Positions 1 to 5,048 are shown, numbered from the stretch's first letter. The stretch: 9,833 bases of DNA from an uncultured Anaerolineaceae bacterium (GCA_937894825.1 CALCQT010000392.1:1-9833), one strand, 5' to 3'. Translations and numbers: made by a program. The notes: generated from the sequence alone by a model not told the origin.

Positions 1-1
1 G

Positions 2-160
2 ATGGTTGTTTTCTCAGTTTTGCTGATGATTGTCGTCCTTTTCTATTCCAAAGGGATTATGGGTGACAAGGAGTTCAGTTGGGAACGTATTTTTAGCGTT
101 CTCAAGAAGCCGTTTTCACGAAAACAGAATGTGAATGGGGGAGGTTCGAATGGGGAATAA
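2..160 (+). CDS. livM: LivM-type branched-chain amino acid ABC permease, C-terminal end (5' truncated by window)
   Basis: An open frame enters from the left edge and stops at TAA 158-160, giving the last 52 residues of a protein. It has a hydrophobic stretch (VVFSVLLMIVVLFYSKGIMG) followed by DKEFS. This 'final helix, then GIMGDKEF' ending is typical of the LivM permease of LivFGMHK-type ABC transporters, which take up branched-chain amino acids or related polar substrates through the inner membrane. The tail after DKEF is longer than I expect for the family, and its last residues (NGGGSNGE) are encoded over the ribosome binding site of the next gene. The stop lies 11 bases inside livG, so the two are translationally coupled. 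The family call rests on this short end plus the livG-livF context. The ATG at position 2 is an internal codon, not a start. Confidence 0.8.
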   Translation: MVVFSVLLMIVVLFYSKGIMGDKEFSWERIFSVLKKPFSRKQNVNGGGSNGE

Positions 161-956
161 CGTCCTTCGCCTGGAACACTGTACCATGCAATTTGGTGGT
201 GTGGTTGCGGTTGACAATTTTTCTATGGAGGTTAACCGCGATGAGATCGTTGCGCTGATCGGCCCCAACGGCGCCGGGAAAACGACCGCGTTTAATTTTG
301 TGACCGGCGTTTATGAACCGACCAATGGTCGGGTCTTTTTCCATGATGAACTGCTGGTGGCAAACAAACCATCGGGAAAGATGAAGAAGCTCTATAAAGG
401 TGACCCGAAAGAAATTTGTGATCAGGTGGTCCGGAAAACGCCGGATCAAATTACCAAACTTGGCATCGCCCGTACTTTTCAGAATATTCGCCTGTTCAAA
501 CAGCTTACTGTGTTCGAAAATGTGTTGATCGCGAAGCATATGCACATGAAGGCCGGATTGTTTTCTTCGGTGCTGCATCTGAATTGGAATGAAGAAAAGC
601 AAATGCGGCAGGAAGCGCTTGAACTACTGGAGATGCAGAACCTGGCCGGTGTAAAAGATGAGATCGCTTCCTCCCTGCCTTACGGAAAACAGCGTCATTT
701 GGAAATTGCACGGGCACTGGCTACGAATCCAACTTTGCTGTTGCTGGATGAGCCGGCTGCCGGAATGAATCCACAGGAGACGGACGAACTCTCTGCTTTT
801 ATCAAAAAGACAAAAGAAGATTTCCATCTGACTGTATTTCTGATTGAGCATCACATGGACCTGGTGATGGAGAAGATTGCTGAAGGACTGCCGGCTGCGA
901 TCCAAAACGACCAGCGGGTCATTCAAGCTTATCTGGGAGTGGAAGCCGATGCTTAA
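150..956 (+). CDS. livG: LivG-type ABC transporter ATPase with an apparent internal deletion after the H-loop
   Basis: This is one of two ATPases that power the Liv-type importer on the cytoplasmic face. From the chosen start (ATG 150, preceded by GGGGGAGG at 137-144) the protein has 268 residues. Visible motifs are Walker A GPNGAGKTT (38-46), Q-loop TFQN (about 109-112), ABC signature written LPYGKQ (176-181, with P in place of the usual S), Walker B LLLLDEP (196-202) and the H-loop LIEHH (231-235, His234). The long insert between Walker A and the Q-loop is normal for LivG. It is odd that the sequence runs from HHMDLVM (to 240) directly into EKIAEG. LivG proteins normally carry about a dozen more residues here (of the type ISDRIYVLDFG), which form a core beta strand. 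The C-terminal end, RVIQAYLG, is normal. An upstream ATG at 135 lacks a good site. It overlaps livM by 11 bases and livF by 8. The family is certain; activity is doubtful. Confidence 0.93.
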   Translation: MGNNVLRLEHCTMQFGGVVAVDNFSMEVNRDEIVALIGPNGAGKTTAFNFVTGVYEPTNGRVFFHDELLVANKPSGKMKKLYKGDPKEICDQVVRKTPDQITKLGIARTFQNIRLFKQLTVFENVLIAKHMHMKAGLFSSVLHLNWNEEKQMRQEALELLEMQNLAGVKDEIASSLPYGKQRHLEIARALATNPTLLLLDEPAAGMNPQETDELSAFIKKTKEDFHLTVFLIEHHMDLVMEKIAEGLPAAIQNDQRVIQAYLGVEADA

Positions 957-1659
957 AATAAATCATTTGAAAGTATCCTATGGCGGCATCAAAGCATTGA
1001 ATGATATTTCGTTTGAAGTGCCGGATGGAAAAATTGTGACGTTAATCGGCGCAAATGGCGCCGGGAAAAGCACCACGCTGCGGACGATCGTCGGTTTGCT
1101 GAAGCCGGATGCGGGTGAAATTATTTATCATGACAAGAATCTGACCGGGTTGCCGACAAATAAAATCATTGGATCCGGTATTACGCTGGTTCCTGAAGGC
1201 AGGCGGATGTTTCCGGATATGACGGTGCTGGAAAACCTGAAAATCGGCGCTTATTTGCGGAACGATAAATCCGGTATCCAAAAGGATATTGAATGGATTT
1301 ATTCGCTTTTTCCGCGGCTGTTGGAACGTCACTGGCAACCGGCCGGAACACTTTCCGGCGGTGAACAGCAGATGCTGGCGGTGGGGCGTGCGCTGATGAG
1401 CCGGCCAAAACTGATGATGATGGATGAACCGTCGTTGGGGTTGGCGCCGCTGATCGTTCAGGATATCTTTTCAATTATCCGGAAAATCAACAGCAAGGGT
1501 GTGACGATTTTGCTGATTGAACAGAATGCCAACATGGCGCTGCGGACGGCGGATTATGCCTATGTGCTGGAAACCGGCAAAATTCATACGCAGGGTACCG
1601 GCGTTGAATTGCTGCAAAATGAAGAGATCCGGGCTGCTTATCTCGGCAAGAAGAAGTAG
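949..1659 (+). CDS. livF: LivF-type ABC transporter ATPase
   Basis: This is the second ATPase of the Liv-type importer, expected to pair with LivG as a heterodimer under the LivH/LivM permeases. The start is ATG 949, which overlaps the end of livG by 8 bases and has GGGAG just upstream, giving 236 residues, the usual LivF length. Motifs are Walker A GANGAGKST (34-42), VPEGRRMFPDMTVLENL (81-97), which is the LivF form of the Q-loop region, signature LSGGEQ (135-140), Walker B LMMMDEP (155-161) with the D-loop SLGLAP, and LLIEQN (188-193), where Gln stands in the H-loop position as is normal in LivF. The strand ADYAYVLETG (201-210) that follows is intact, unlike in the neighbouring livG. An in-frame extension to 877 would be translated over livG and is not favoured. 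Confidence 0.96.
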   Translation: MLKINHLKVSYGGIKALNDISFEVPDGKIVTLIGANGAGKSTTLRTIVGLLKPDAGEIIYHDKNLTGLPTNKIIGSGITLVPEGRRMFPDMTVLENLKIGAYLRNDKSGIQKDIEWIYSLFPRLLERHWQPAGTLSGGEQQMLAVGRALMSRPKLMMMDEPSLGLAPLIVQDIFSIIRKINSKGVTILLIEQNANMALRTADYAYVLETGKIHTQGTGVELLQNEEIRAAYLGKKK

Positions 1660-1724
1660 AACAACAAATCATAAATGATCAGGGTGTCATCTCGACTCTC
1701 GAATAATCAATATTAGGACGATGC

Positions 1725-2237
1725 ATGAAAAAAGAAACAAATTTTTCCCATGATCTGGATTTATCCCTGTTGCGGCGTGCGATTGCTATCTCACATGCTT
1801 CCCGTGAGAGTGGCAACACACCCTTTGGGGCGCTGCTGGCGGATCCGGACGGAAATGTTCTGTTGGAGCAGACCAACCTGGAAATAACAACCCGCGACTG
1901 CACGATGCATGCCGAGCTGGGCCTGGTGCGGGTGGCTTCACAGAAGTATGATAAGGATTTTCTGTGGGGCTGCTCGCTTTATACATCCTGCGAGCCCTGC
2001 GCCATGTGCAGCGGCGGGATTTATTGGGCCAATATCGGGCGGATCGTATACGCAATGTCGGAGAAGGATCTGCTGAAGTTGACCGGAGACGATGAGAAGA
2101 ATCCAACGTTTAACAGCGATTGCCGTTCGATTTTGGCTCATGGCCAAAAGGCGATTGTTGTGGCAGGCCCGTTCCCGGAACTGGCCGCCGAGGCTGCAGC
2201 CGCCCATGTGGATTACTGGAATCCTTCTTCAAGCTGA
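1725..2237 (+). CDS. Zinc-dependent nucleobase/nucleoside deaminase (CMP/dCMP deaminase fold)
   Basis: A cytosolic hydrolytic deaminase of 170 residues from the cytidine deaminase superfamily (COG0590 type). The zinc site is complete: MHAE (61-64, His62 as ligand and Glu64 as the proton shuttle) and PCAMC (91-95, with Cys92 and Cys95 as ligands). The N-TPFGA segment (31-36) and the ending HVDYW are like those of free-base deaminases (guanine, cytosine or isocytosine type) rather than the tRNA editing enzyme TadA, which usually carries PVGA. The substrate cannot be set from sequence alone. The start ATG 1725 follows AGGACG (1715-1720). The overlapping ATG at 1721 is in another frame. It lies 65 bp after livF on the same strand with no clear terminator between, so it may be co-transcribed with the transporter genes. 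The short C-terminal tail (PSSS) looks dispensable. Confidence 0.88.
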   Translation: MKKETNFSHDLDLSLLRRAIAISHASRESGNTPFGALLADPDGNVLLEQTNLEITTRDCTMHAELGLVRVASQKYDKDFLWGCSLYTSCEPCAMCSGGIYWANIGRIVYAMSEKDLLKLTGDDEKNPTFNSDCRSILAHGQKAIVVAGPFPELAAEAAAAHVDYWNPSSS

Positions 2238-2266
2238 AGAAACCAGTGATAGGTATTGATGTCGAT

Positions 2267-2276
2267 AAGGAGGTGA
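2267..2276 (+). promoter_or_regulatory. Consensus ribosome binding site for the 54-residue membrane protein
   Basis: AAGGAGGTGA at 2267-2276 is a full complement of the 3' end of 16S rRNA and lies just before ATG 2283. It is the strongest Shine-Dalgarno site in the window and is the main reason to accept the short frame as a gene. Confidence 0.85.
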
Positions 2277-2282
2277 GAAACG

Positions 2283-2447
2283 ATGAGTATCTCTATGCTT
2301 ATCATCAGCATATTCTTTCTCGGATTGATTTTTCTGGCAGCAGGGATTATTCGGAAGAATAAAATAATGATTCTTATTGCCAGCATTGCTGTGGTGATTT
2401 CAATTGGGATGCTGGTGCTGGTTTTGAATGCGTTAAGGTTTATGTGA
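2283..2447 (+). CDS. Small two-helix membrane protein, function unknown
   Basis: A 54-residue frame from ATG 2283 to TGA 2445-2447 that I do not recognise. It starts MSISMLIISIFFLGLIFLAA, a hydrophobic helix (about 3-23), continues through a basic turn RKNK (24-27), and has a second hydrophobic helix (about 28-50) before ending NALRFM. This is a hairpin with positive residues in the turn, which by the positive-inside rule puts both ends outside. It has no cysteines and no charged residue within the helices. The strong site at 2267-2276 supports translation. It lies 45 bp after the deaminase on the same strand and may be the last gene of that transcript. It is also the last gene before the tRNA fragment and so sits at the edge of the presumed insertion. 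It could be a small transporter accessory subunit or a membrane stress peptide. Neither is supported beyond topology. Confidence 0.72.
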   Translation: MSISMLIISIFFLGLIFLAAGIIRKNKIMILIASIAVVISIGMLVLVLNALRFM

Positions 2448-2497
2448 AAATCGGCTGTTGATCGGAAACAGGACCCACGTAACGAAACTCAACGCCA

Positions 2498-2550
2498 TGA
2501 ATACTAGCTTCCCAAGCCAGTATTCGCGAGTTCGAATCTCGTCTCCCGCT
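2498..2550 (+). pseudogene. tRNA-Gly(CCC) 3' fragment, probable integration (att) scar
   Basis: The bases from GAATACTAGC through CTCCCGCT read as the last two thirds of a tRNA-Gly. There is a short anticodon stem around the loop TTCCCAA (2509-2515, anticodon CCC), a T-arm with stem GCGAG/CTCGT (2526-2530 and 2538-2542) around TTCGAAT (2531-2537), the 3' acceptor strand CTCCCGC (2543-2549) and discriminator T (2550), with no encoded CCA. The expected 5' acceptor strand GCGGGAG is absent: at the matching distance upstream the sequence is CGTAACG, which does not pair, and the D-loop lacks GG. The anticodon stem also has an A-C mismatch (CTAGC/GCCAG). The gene therefore cannot fold as a full tRNA. 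A 3' tRNA remnant of about 50 bases beside excisionase and repressor genes is the usual mark of tRNA-targeting integration. A decayed tRNA pseudogene is the alternative. Confidence 0.75.
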
Positions 2551-2808
2551 CTTTTTTCTTTAGAACAATTTCTTTACTCGCAACCTTAACGAATCCGAAA
2601 GGCGGTTTAAGGTGAGTAATTTAAAAGTAAAGAAAAGCTTTCCGAATTTCCTAAAAGCTAGTAGAGCACGAATTGATTCGGTTGTCGAAATTTGCATAAT
2701 TGTAAAACAGGTGTAAATGCTGTTTGAGAATGAAATATATTTTTGCAAGACACAACTTAAAAAAAGTGTCAATTCATGCTCAATATAGGCGCGGAACTTA
2801 TACGCGAT
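2551..2808. other. AT-rich non-coding stretch with competing inverted repeats
   Basis: No convincing gene lies between the tRNA fragment and the small - strand gene. The sequence is visibly AT-rich. Just after the tRNA fragment, TCTTTACT (2571-2578) can pair with AGTAAAGA (2626-2633). Inside that, TTACTC..CCTTAA (2574-2589) can pair imperfectly with TTAAGG.GAGTAA (2607-2619), so the two stems compete. Further on, GACAC and GTGTC flank an A-rich loop at about 2748-2769. These could be recombinase arm sites or RNA structures at an element end; nothing in the sequence decides this. A 70-codon - strand frame here has no good start signal and low-complexity content. Confidence 0.4.
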
Positions 2809-2997
2809 TTATTCATCCTCCTGCGGCCCGCGCCACGCGGCAATTTTGTTTAGCGCCCATTGCACCCCGGCGAACAGCGTCGTGTAGTGGCTGACTCCGC
2901 TTGTGTCCGTCGATGTTCCAAGTAGTTTCTGTTGTATGTTTTCTATCAAGTCTATTGCCGCCTTGCTTAGCATGGTGAGGTGGCCATAGTTTGTCAT
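2809..2997 (-). CDS. Hypothetical 62-residue protein in the excisionase-like operon
   Basis: I do not recognise this protein. From the chosen start (ATG complement of 2995-2997, preceded on the - strand by GGAGG with 5 bases between) it has 62 residues: a polar N-terminus, a likely amphipathic helix (about KAAIDLIENIQQKLL), a Ser/Thr-rich stretch (TSTDTSGVS) and a second helix (about LFAGVQWALNKIAAW), ending acidic (PQEDE). It has no signal peptide or cysteines. An in-frame ATG four codons upstream would place the start inside the ribosome binding site. It starts 21 bp after the stop of the excisionase-like gene on the same strand, so the two form a small operon reading toward the tRNA fragment. 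The strong site and operon position support a real gene, probably belonging to the inserted element. An overlapping - strand frame in another phase (2813-3058) is considered a shadow. Confidence 0.55.
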   Translation of the reverse strand: MTNYGHLTMLSKAAIDLIENIQQKLLGTSTDTSGVSHYTTLFAGVQWALNKIAAWRGPQEDE

Positions 2998-3018
2998 TTT
3001 CCCCTCCATTTTGGCATT

Positions 3019-3216
3019 TCAGCCTTCTTTCTTTGGTTTTACGCCTTTTTGCGCCCATCCGGCTAAAAACTCATCAATTTGTGACTGGCTAATCCGAATA
3101 TTCCGGCTGCCGACTTTGAAGCATTTCAGTCCTCGGCTCCGTGTCCATTCCCAAACGGTTGTAACGGGGACGCCCAATTTTTCCGCAACTTCCGACGGTT
3201 TATACAAACGTTCCAT
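3019..3216 (-). CDS. Excisionase-type helix-turn-helix DNA-binding protein
   Basis: A 65-residue protein starting MERLYKPSEVAEKLGVPVTT, a typical helix_turn_helix (HTH_17/MerR-like) excisionase domain. It has the YKPSEVAEKLGV helix, the recognition helix VTTVWEWTRSRGL, then the wing CFKVGSRNIRISQSQIDEFL, with a basic tail KGVKPKKEG. Such proteins bind near attachment sites and direct integrases toward excision, or act as small regulators. I chose the Met at 3216 because it is the usual start for this domain. The open frame extends upstream to 3300, but the extra 28 residues have no family character and cover the promoter and operator region. The Shine-Dalgarno match is weak (AAGAG). It is divergent from the Xre-type repressor, an arrangement common in prophages and integrative elements. 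Its true role as an excisionase is inferred, as no integrase is in the window. Confidence 0.8.
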   Translation of the reverse strand: MERLYKPSEVAEKLGVPVTTVWEWTRSRGLKCFKVGSRNIRISQSQIDEFLAGWAQKGVKPKKEG

Positions 3217-3248
3217 TCTTTTGCACTCTTTTCTATTCTTATTTGCAC

Positions 3249-3276
3249 TTGACGCGCCGTTGGTAACCTGTATAAT
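3249..3276 (+). promoter_or_regulatory. Near-consensus sigma-70 type promoter for the Xre repressor
   Basis: TTGACG (3249-3254) and TATAAT (3271-3276) are separated by 16 bp and read toward the repressor. Transcription would start at about 3283, leaving a leader of roughly 150 bases before ATG 3440. It overlaps the upstream region of the - strand excisionase-like gene, so repressor binding here could control both directions. A weaker alternative, TTGACC at 3352-3357, lies closer to the gene but lacks a good -10 box. Confidence 0.6.
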
Positions 3277-3374
3277 TTGAATCGCGACAGTTAAATACAC
3301 ACGTTACCAACAGAACGCGTTTAGAACCTCTGATCTATTCATTTGCCACTATTGACCGCAGGTTCTGTTTACCA
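3259..3374. promoter_or_regulatory. Operator-like cluster of inverted repeats between divergent xis-like and repressor genes
   Basis: Three perfect inverted repeats lie in about 110 bp. GTTGGTAAC (3259-3267) with GTTACCAAC (3303-3311) flank the TATAAT box. AACAGAAC (3309-3316) pairs with GTTCTGTT (3362-3369), and AGAACCT (3323-3329) with AGGTTCT (3360-3366). GTTTACCA at 3367-3374 resembles the GTTACCAA half again. Repeated, partly overlapping half sites around a divergent promoter are what an Xre/cI-type switch would need. Which protein binds which half site is not known. Confidence 0.55.
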
Positions 3375-3439
3375 TTGTTAATGATAGCCAAGTTTATTTG
3401 GTTAGTCAAGATTTATATTCAAAACATTATTGGCGGTTT

Positions 3440-3835
3440 ATGGGATTCCCTGAAAATTTAAATGACTTAATTGTTCTAAATAAACTTTCTGCGTACAAAA
3501 TTGCAAAAGACTTCGAGGCAAAAAATCCTGAAAATAAAATTTCCGATGAGATGCTAAGGAATTACATTAAAGGAACTTCGCAACCAACATTGGACAAACT
3601 GCTTCTTTTGGCTGAGTATTTTGGAGTTTCTCTTGATGAATTAACGGGCCATACTCCTCCCAGTCATACTGAGCAAGAAACAAAACTTCTCCAATTATTT
3701 GCACAATACCCAGATGACGAAAGGAAACGGCTTCTTGATTACATAGAAGTCAATCTGATGATTATAGAAAAAGAGAAGAAGGTCAATTCAATCTCTGACA
3801 AACGATCGTTATTTGGCAGGAAAAAAGATGACTAA
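3440..3835 (+). CDS. Xre/cI-like transcriptional repressor
   Basis: A 131-residue regulator with an N-terminal Xre-type helix-turn-helix (about residues 6-68). LSAYKIAKDF forms the first helices, ISDEMLRNYIKGTSQPTLDKLL is the recognition part with its typical 'G-x-x-x-P-T-L-D-K-L' ending, and LAEYFGVSLDELTG closes the domain. The rest (71-131) is a charged helical segment, possibly for dimerisation, with a lysine-rich end, and no peptidase domain, so it is not a LexA-like self-cleaving repressor. I prefer ATG 3440, with GGCGG closely upstream, since MGFPENL begins like this family. A TTG at 3398 would add 14 residues. It is divergent from the excisionase-like gene and probably represses the promoter region between them. 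Its TAA shares bases with the stop codon of the convergent AraC gene (4-base overlap at 3832-3835). Codon use is AT-richer than in the flanking host-like genes. Confidence 0.85.
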   Translation: MGFPENLNDLIVLNKLSAYKIAKDFEAKNPENKISDEMLRNYIKGTSQPTLDKLLLLAEYFGVSLDELTGHTPPSHTEQETKLLQLFAQYPDDERKRLLDYIEVNLMIIEKEKKVNSISDKRSLFGRKKDD

Positions 3836-4671
3836 TGCACCTGATTTCGTTTTCGGAATTCGCTTGGGGTCGTCCCAACCTGTTTCTTAAAAACTTTTGT
3901 GAAATAGTTGTAATCCGGAATTCCAACCAACGTTGCGACTTCCTGAATCAGCAACTCGGAACTGAGGAGTTTCTGCTTTGCCACCTCAATGCGTTTTCGA
4001 GTAATTAATTTCCCGACCGAACCATCCGCTTCCATATTCCTGGCAATTTCACATAACTTGCTCTTGGAAATCGCCAGGTCATAAGCGATCTCATCTAAAG
4101 AAAGTGTCTGAGAATAATTGCGATTGATGTAATCGGTCAGATGCTGTGCTTCGGTCTTCCGGTCGTAGGAAATGATTTTTTCAAGCCGCACCTCGCTGAC
4201 ACAGGCATTAATAATTTTATAAGCGGCCTGGATGGTGCGCGGCGTTAATCGCGGCAGCTTGAAGAAGGCATTTTCCAGTTCGGCGAATTGGGCGTGCCAG
4301 CCGCAAAGTTGGTACGTACGCTGCCACTGTTCATTCACAGGCGAGTTATCCAAAATTTGACCAAGCAGAATCACTGCCAGCAACTGACCCGATTCGGTGA
4401 CCGGAATGGCTGTTTCAACCAGCCCGGCATGGCAGCGATATTGATAAGGCATAGTCCGGCCTTCCATGCTGTTGATTGCGTCCAGATCGCAGGCATAACA
4501 ACGGCTGTAACCTTCAGGGGTGTTGATGATCAAATCACAAAAAGCGCTGCGCTTGTTGACCGTATACAGCTCGTTGGCTTTCAGATCATGAAGCGAGATC
4601 TTCAGCGTGGTGATTTCCTGAAGATTAATGAGCAGTTCATTCAGGCGGGAGATGTTGAGTTCTCTATTCAT
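3832..4671 (-). CDS. AraC-family regulator with N-terminal PocR sensory domain
   Basis: A 279-residue transcription regulator. Residues about 9-160 match the PocR ligand-binding domain: the L-x-x-L-L-x-N-L-x-E-I-T start, then DLIINTPEGYSRCYACD (46-62) and YRCHAGLVETAIPV (78-91), with Cys45, Cys58, Cys61 and Cys80 in the pattern usual for that domain, then LLAVILLGQ. Residues about 175-275 are the two-part AraC helix-turn-helix: LSLDEIAYDLAISKSKLCEIAR and the second half with IQEVATLVGIPDYNYFTKVFKKQVGTTPSEFRKR. PocR domains are thought to sense small metabolites such as diols or sugars. The gene is divergent from the sugar ABC operon with a 401-bp gap, so it most likely activates that operon in response to its substrate. 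A possible -10 box on the - strand (complement of ATTATC, 4731-4736) precedes it. It has a weak ribosome binding site. The sensed ligand is unknown. Confidence 0.9.
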   Translation of the reverse strand: MNRELNISRLNELLINLQEITTLKISLHDLKANELYTVNKRSAFCDLIINTPEGYSRCYACDLDAINSMEGRTMPYQYRCHAGLVETAIPVTESGQLLAVILLGQILDNSPVNEQWQRTYQLCGWHAQFAELENAFFKLPRLTPRTIQAAYKIINACVSEVRLEKIISYDRKTEAQHLTDYINRNYSQTLSLDEIAYDLAISKSKLCEIARNMEADGSVGKLITRKRIEVAKQKLLSSELLIQEVATLVGIPDYNYFTKVFKKQVGTTPSEFRKRNQVH

Positions 4672-4741
4672 TCATATACCAGGGATTTGACGCAGAACCA
4701 TGCGACACTGAGGAAAATAGAATTATTGTTATTATCGTAAT

Positions 4742-4774
4742 CGATTTTGCTACTTTTGCAAGCGATTTTTCTAC
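4742..4774 (+). promoter_or_regulatory. Direct repeat pair with 21-bp period, probable AraC-family operator
   Basis: CGATTTTGCTAC (4742-4753) and CGATTTTTCTAC (4763-4774) differ at one base and start exactly 21 bp apart, two helical turns. AraC-family proteins commonly bind two directly repeated half sites on one DNA face with this period. The second copy ends 20 bases before the TATAAT at 4795, covering the place of a -35 box, where an activator would touch RNA polymerase. The pair also lies just upstream of the PocR-AraC gene, so autoregulation is possible. Confidence 0.6.
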
Positions 4775-4794
4775 CCCAATTTTACCTGTCTTTT

Positions 4795-4800
4795 TATAAT
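4795..4800 (+). promoter_or_regulatory. TATAAT -10 box upstream of the sugar transporter operon, no -35 box
   Basis: A perfect TATAAT lies at 4795-4800, while the bases 16-18 bp upstream (around 4771-4777, CTACCCC) are unlike TTGACA. This is typical of activator-dependent promoters. A transcript from here would have a leader of about 265 bases before the binding-protein gene. Confidence 0.45.
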
Positions 4801-4909
4801 CGTAACTATAAGAACTTACAGGAAACCAAAAAAGATCATTGCTTTCGAAAAAAGAAGCAAAATGACCATAAATAGATTCGGAATAGAAACCATGCTGCCG
4901 GAAAAAATC

Positions 4910-4939
4910 TGTTCATTTTGAAAATGTAAATGTTCATTT
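4910..4939 (+). promoter_or_regulatory. Second direct repeat pair with 21-bp period
   Basis: TGTTCATTT occurs at 4910-4918 and again at 4931-4939, identical over 9 bases and starting exactly 21 bp apart. Its sequence differs from the first pair at 4742-4774, so the two may bind different regulators, or one may be chance. A weak -10 like TTCTAC (4956-4961) lies 17 bp after TTCATT (4933-4938), so this pair could serve a promoter closer to the gene. Confidence 0.5.
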
Positions 4940-5023
4940 AGCGTCAAAATTGGAATTCTACAACCGGGATATCCGGCAGGGATTGTTTTATTCCAGAAGA
5001 TTGAACCTGACAGTGGGGCAATG

Positions 5024-5048
5024 CAATTCATTTAGTTTGAATGAATTG
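5024..5048 (+). promoter_or_regulatory. Perfect 9-bp hairpin just upstream of the binding-protein ribosome binding site
   Basis: CAATTCATT (5024-5032) and AATGAATTG (5040-5048) are exact complements around a 7-base loop. The stem is AT-rich, so it is weak as RNA, but it ends only 13 bases before AGGAG at 5062. It could protect the 5' end of the message or be a protein-binding palindrome. Confidence 0.45.

Noticed and set aside
102..602. A 166-codon - strand frame opposite livG
   Set aside because: It is antisense to a clear ATPase gene with intact Walker motifs; a shadow of codon bias.
1668..1679. A terminator after livF
   Set aside because: ATCAT/ATGAT is only a five-base palindrome with no following T-run.
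1725..2237. TadA, the tRNA adenosine deaminase
   Set aside because: The zinc motifs fit the superfamily, but the NTPFGA segment and the ending HVDYW are more like free-base deaminases, and the locus is a transporter operon.
2478..2550. A complete tRNA-Gly gene
   Set aside because: The bases at the expected 5' acceptor position (CGTAACG) do not pair with CTCCCGC, the D-loop lacks its GG and the anticodon stem has a mismatch, so only the 3' part is supported.
2560..2772. A 70-codon - strand frame in the AT-rich stretch
   Set aside because: It has no convincing ribosome binding site or recognisable features, and the inverted repeats run through it; it is probably chance.
4862..4921. A 19-codon upstream frame in the leader of the sugar operon
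   Set aside because: It has no ribosome binding site and overlaps the direct repeat; there is nothing to show it is translated.
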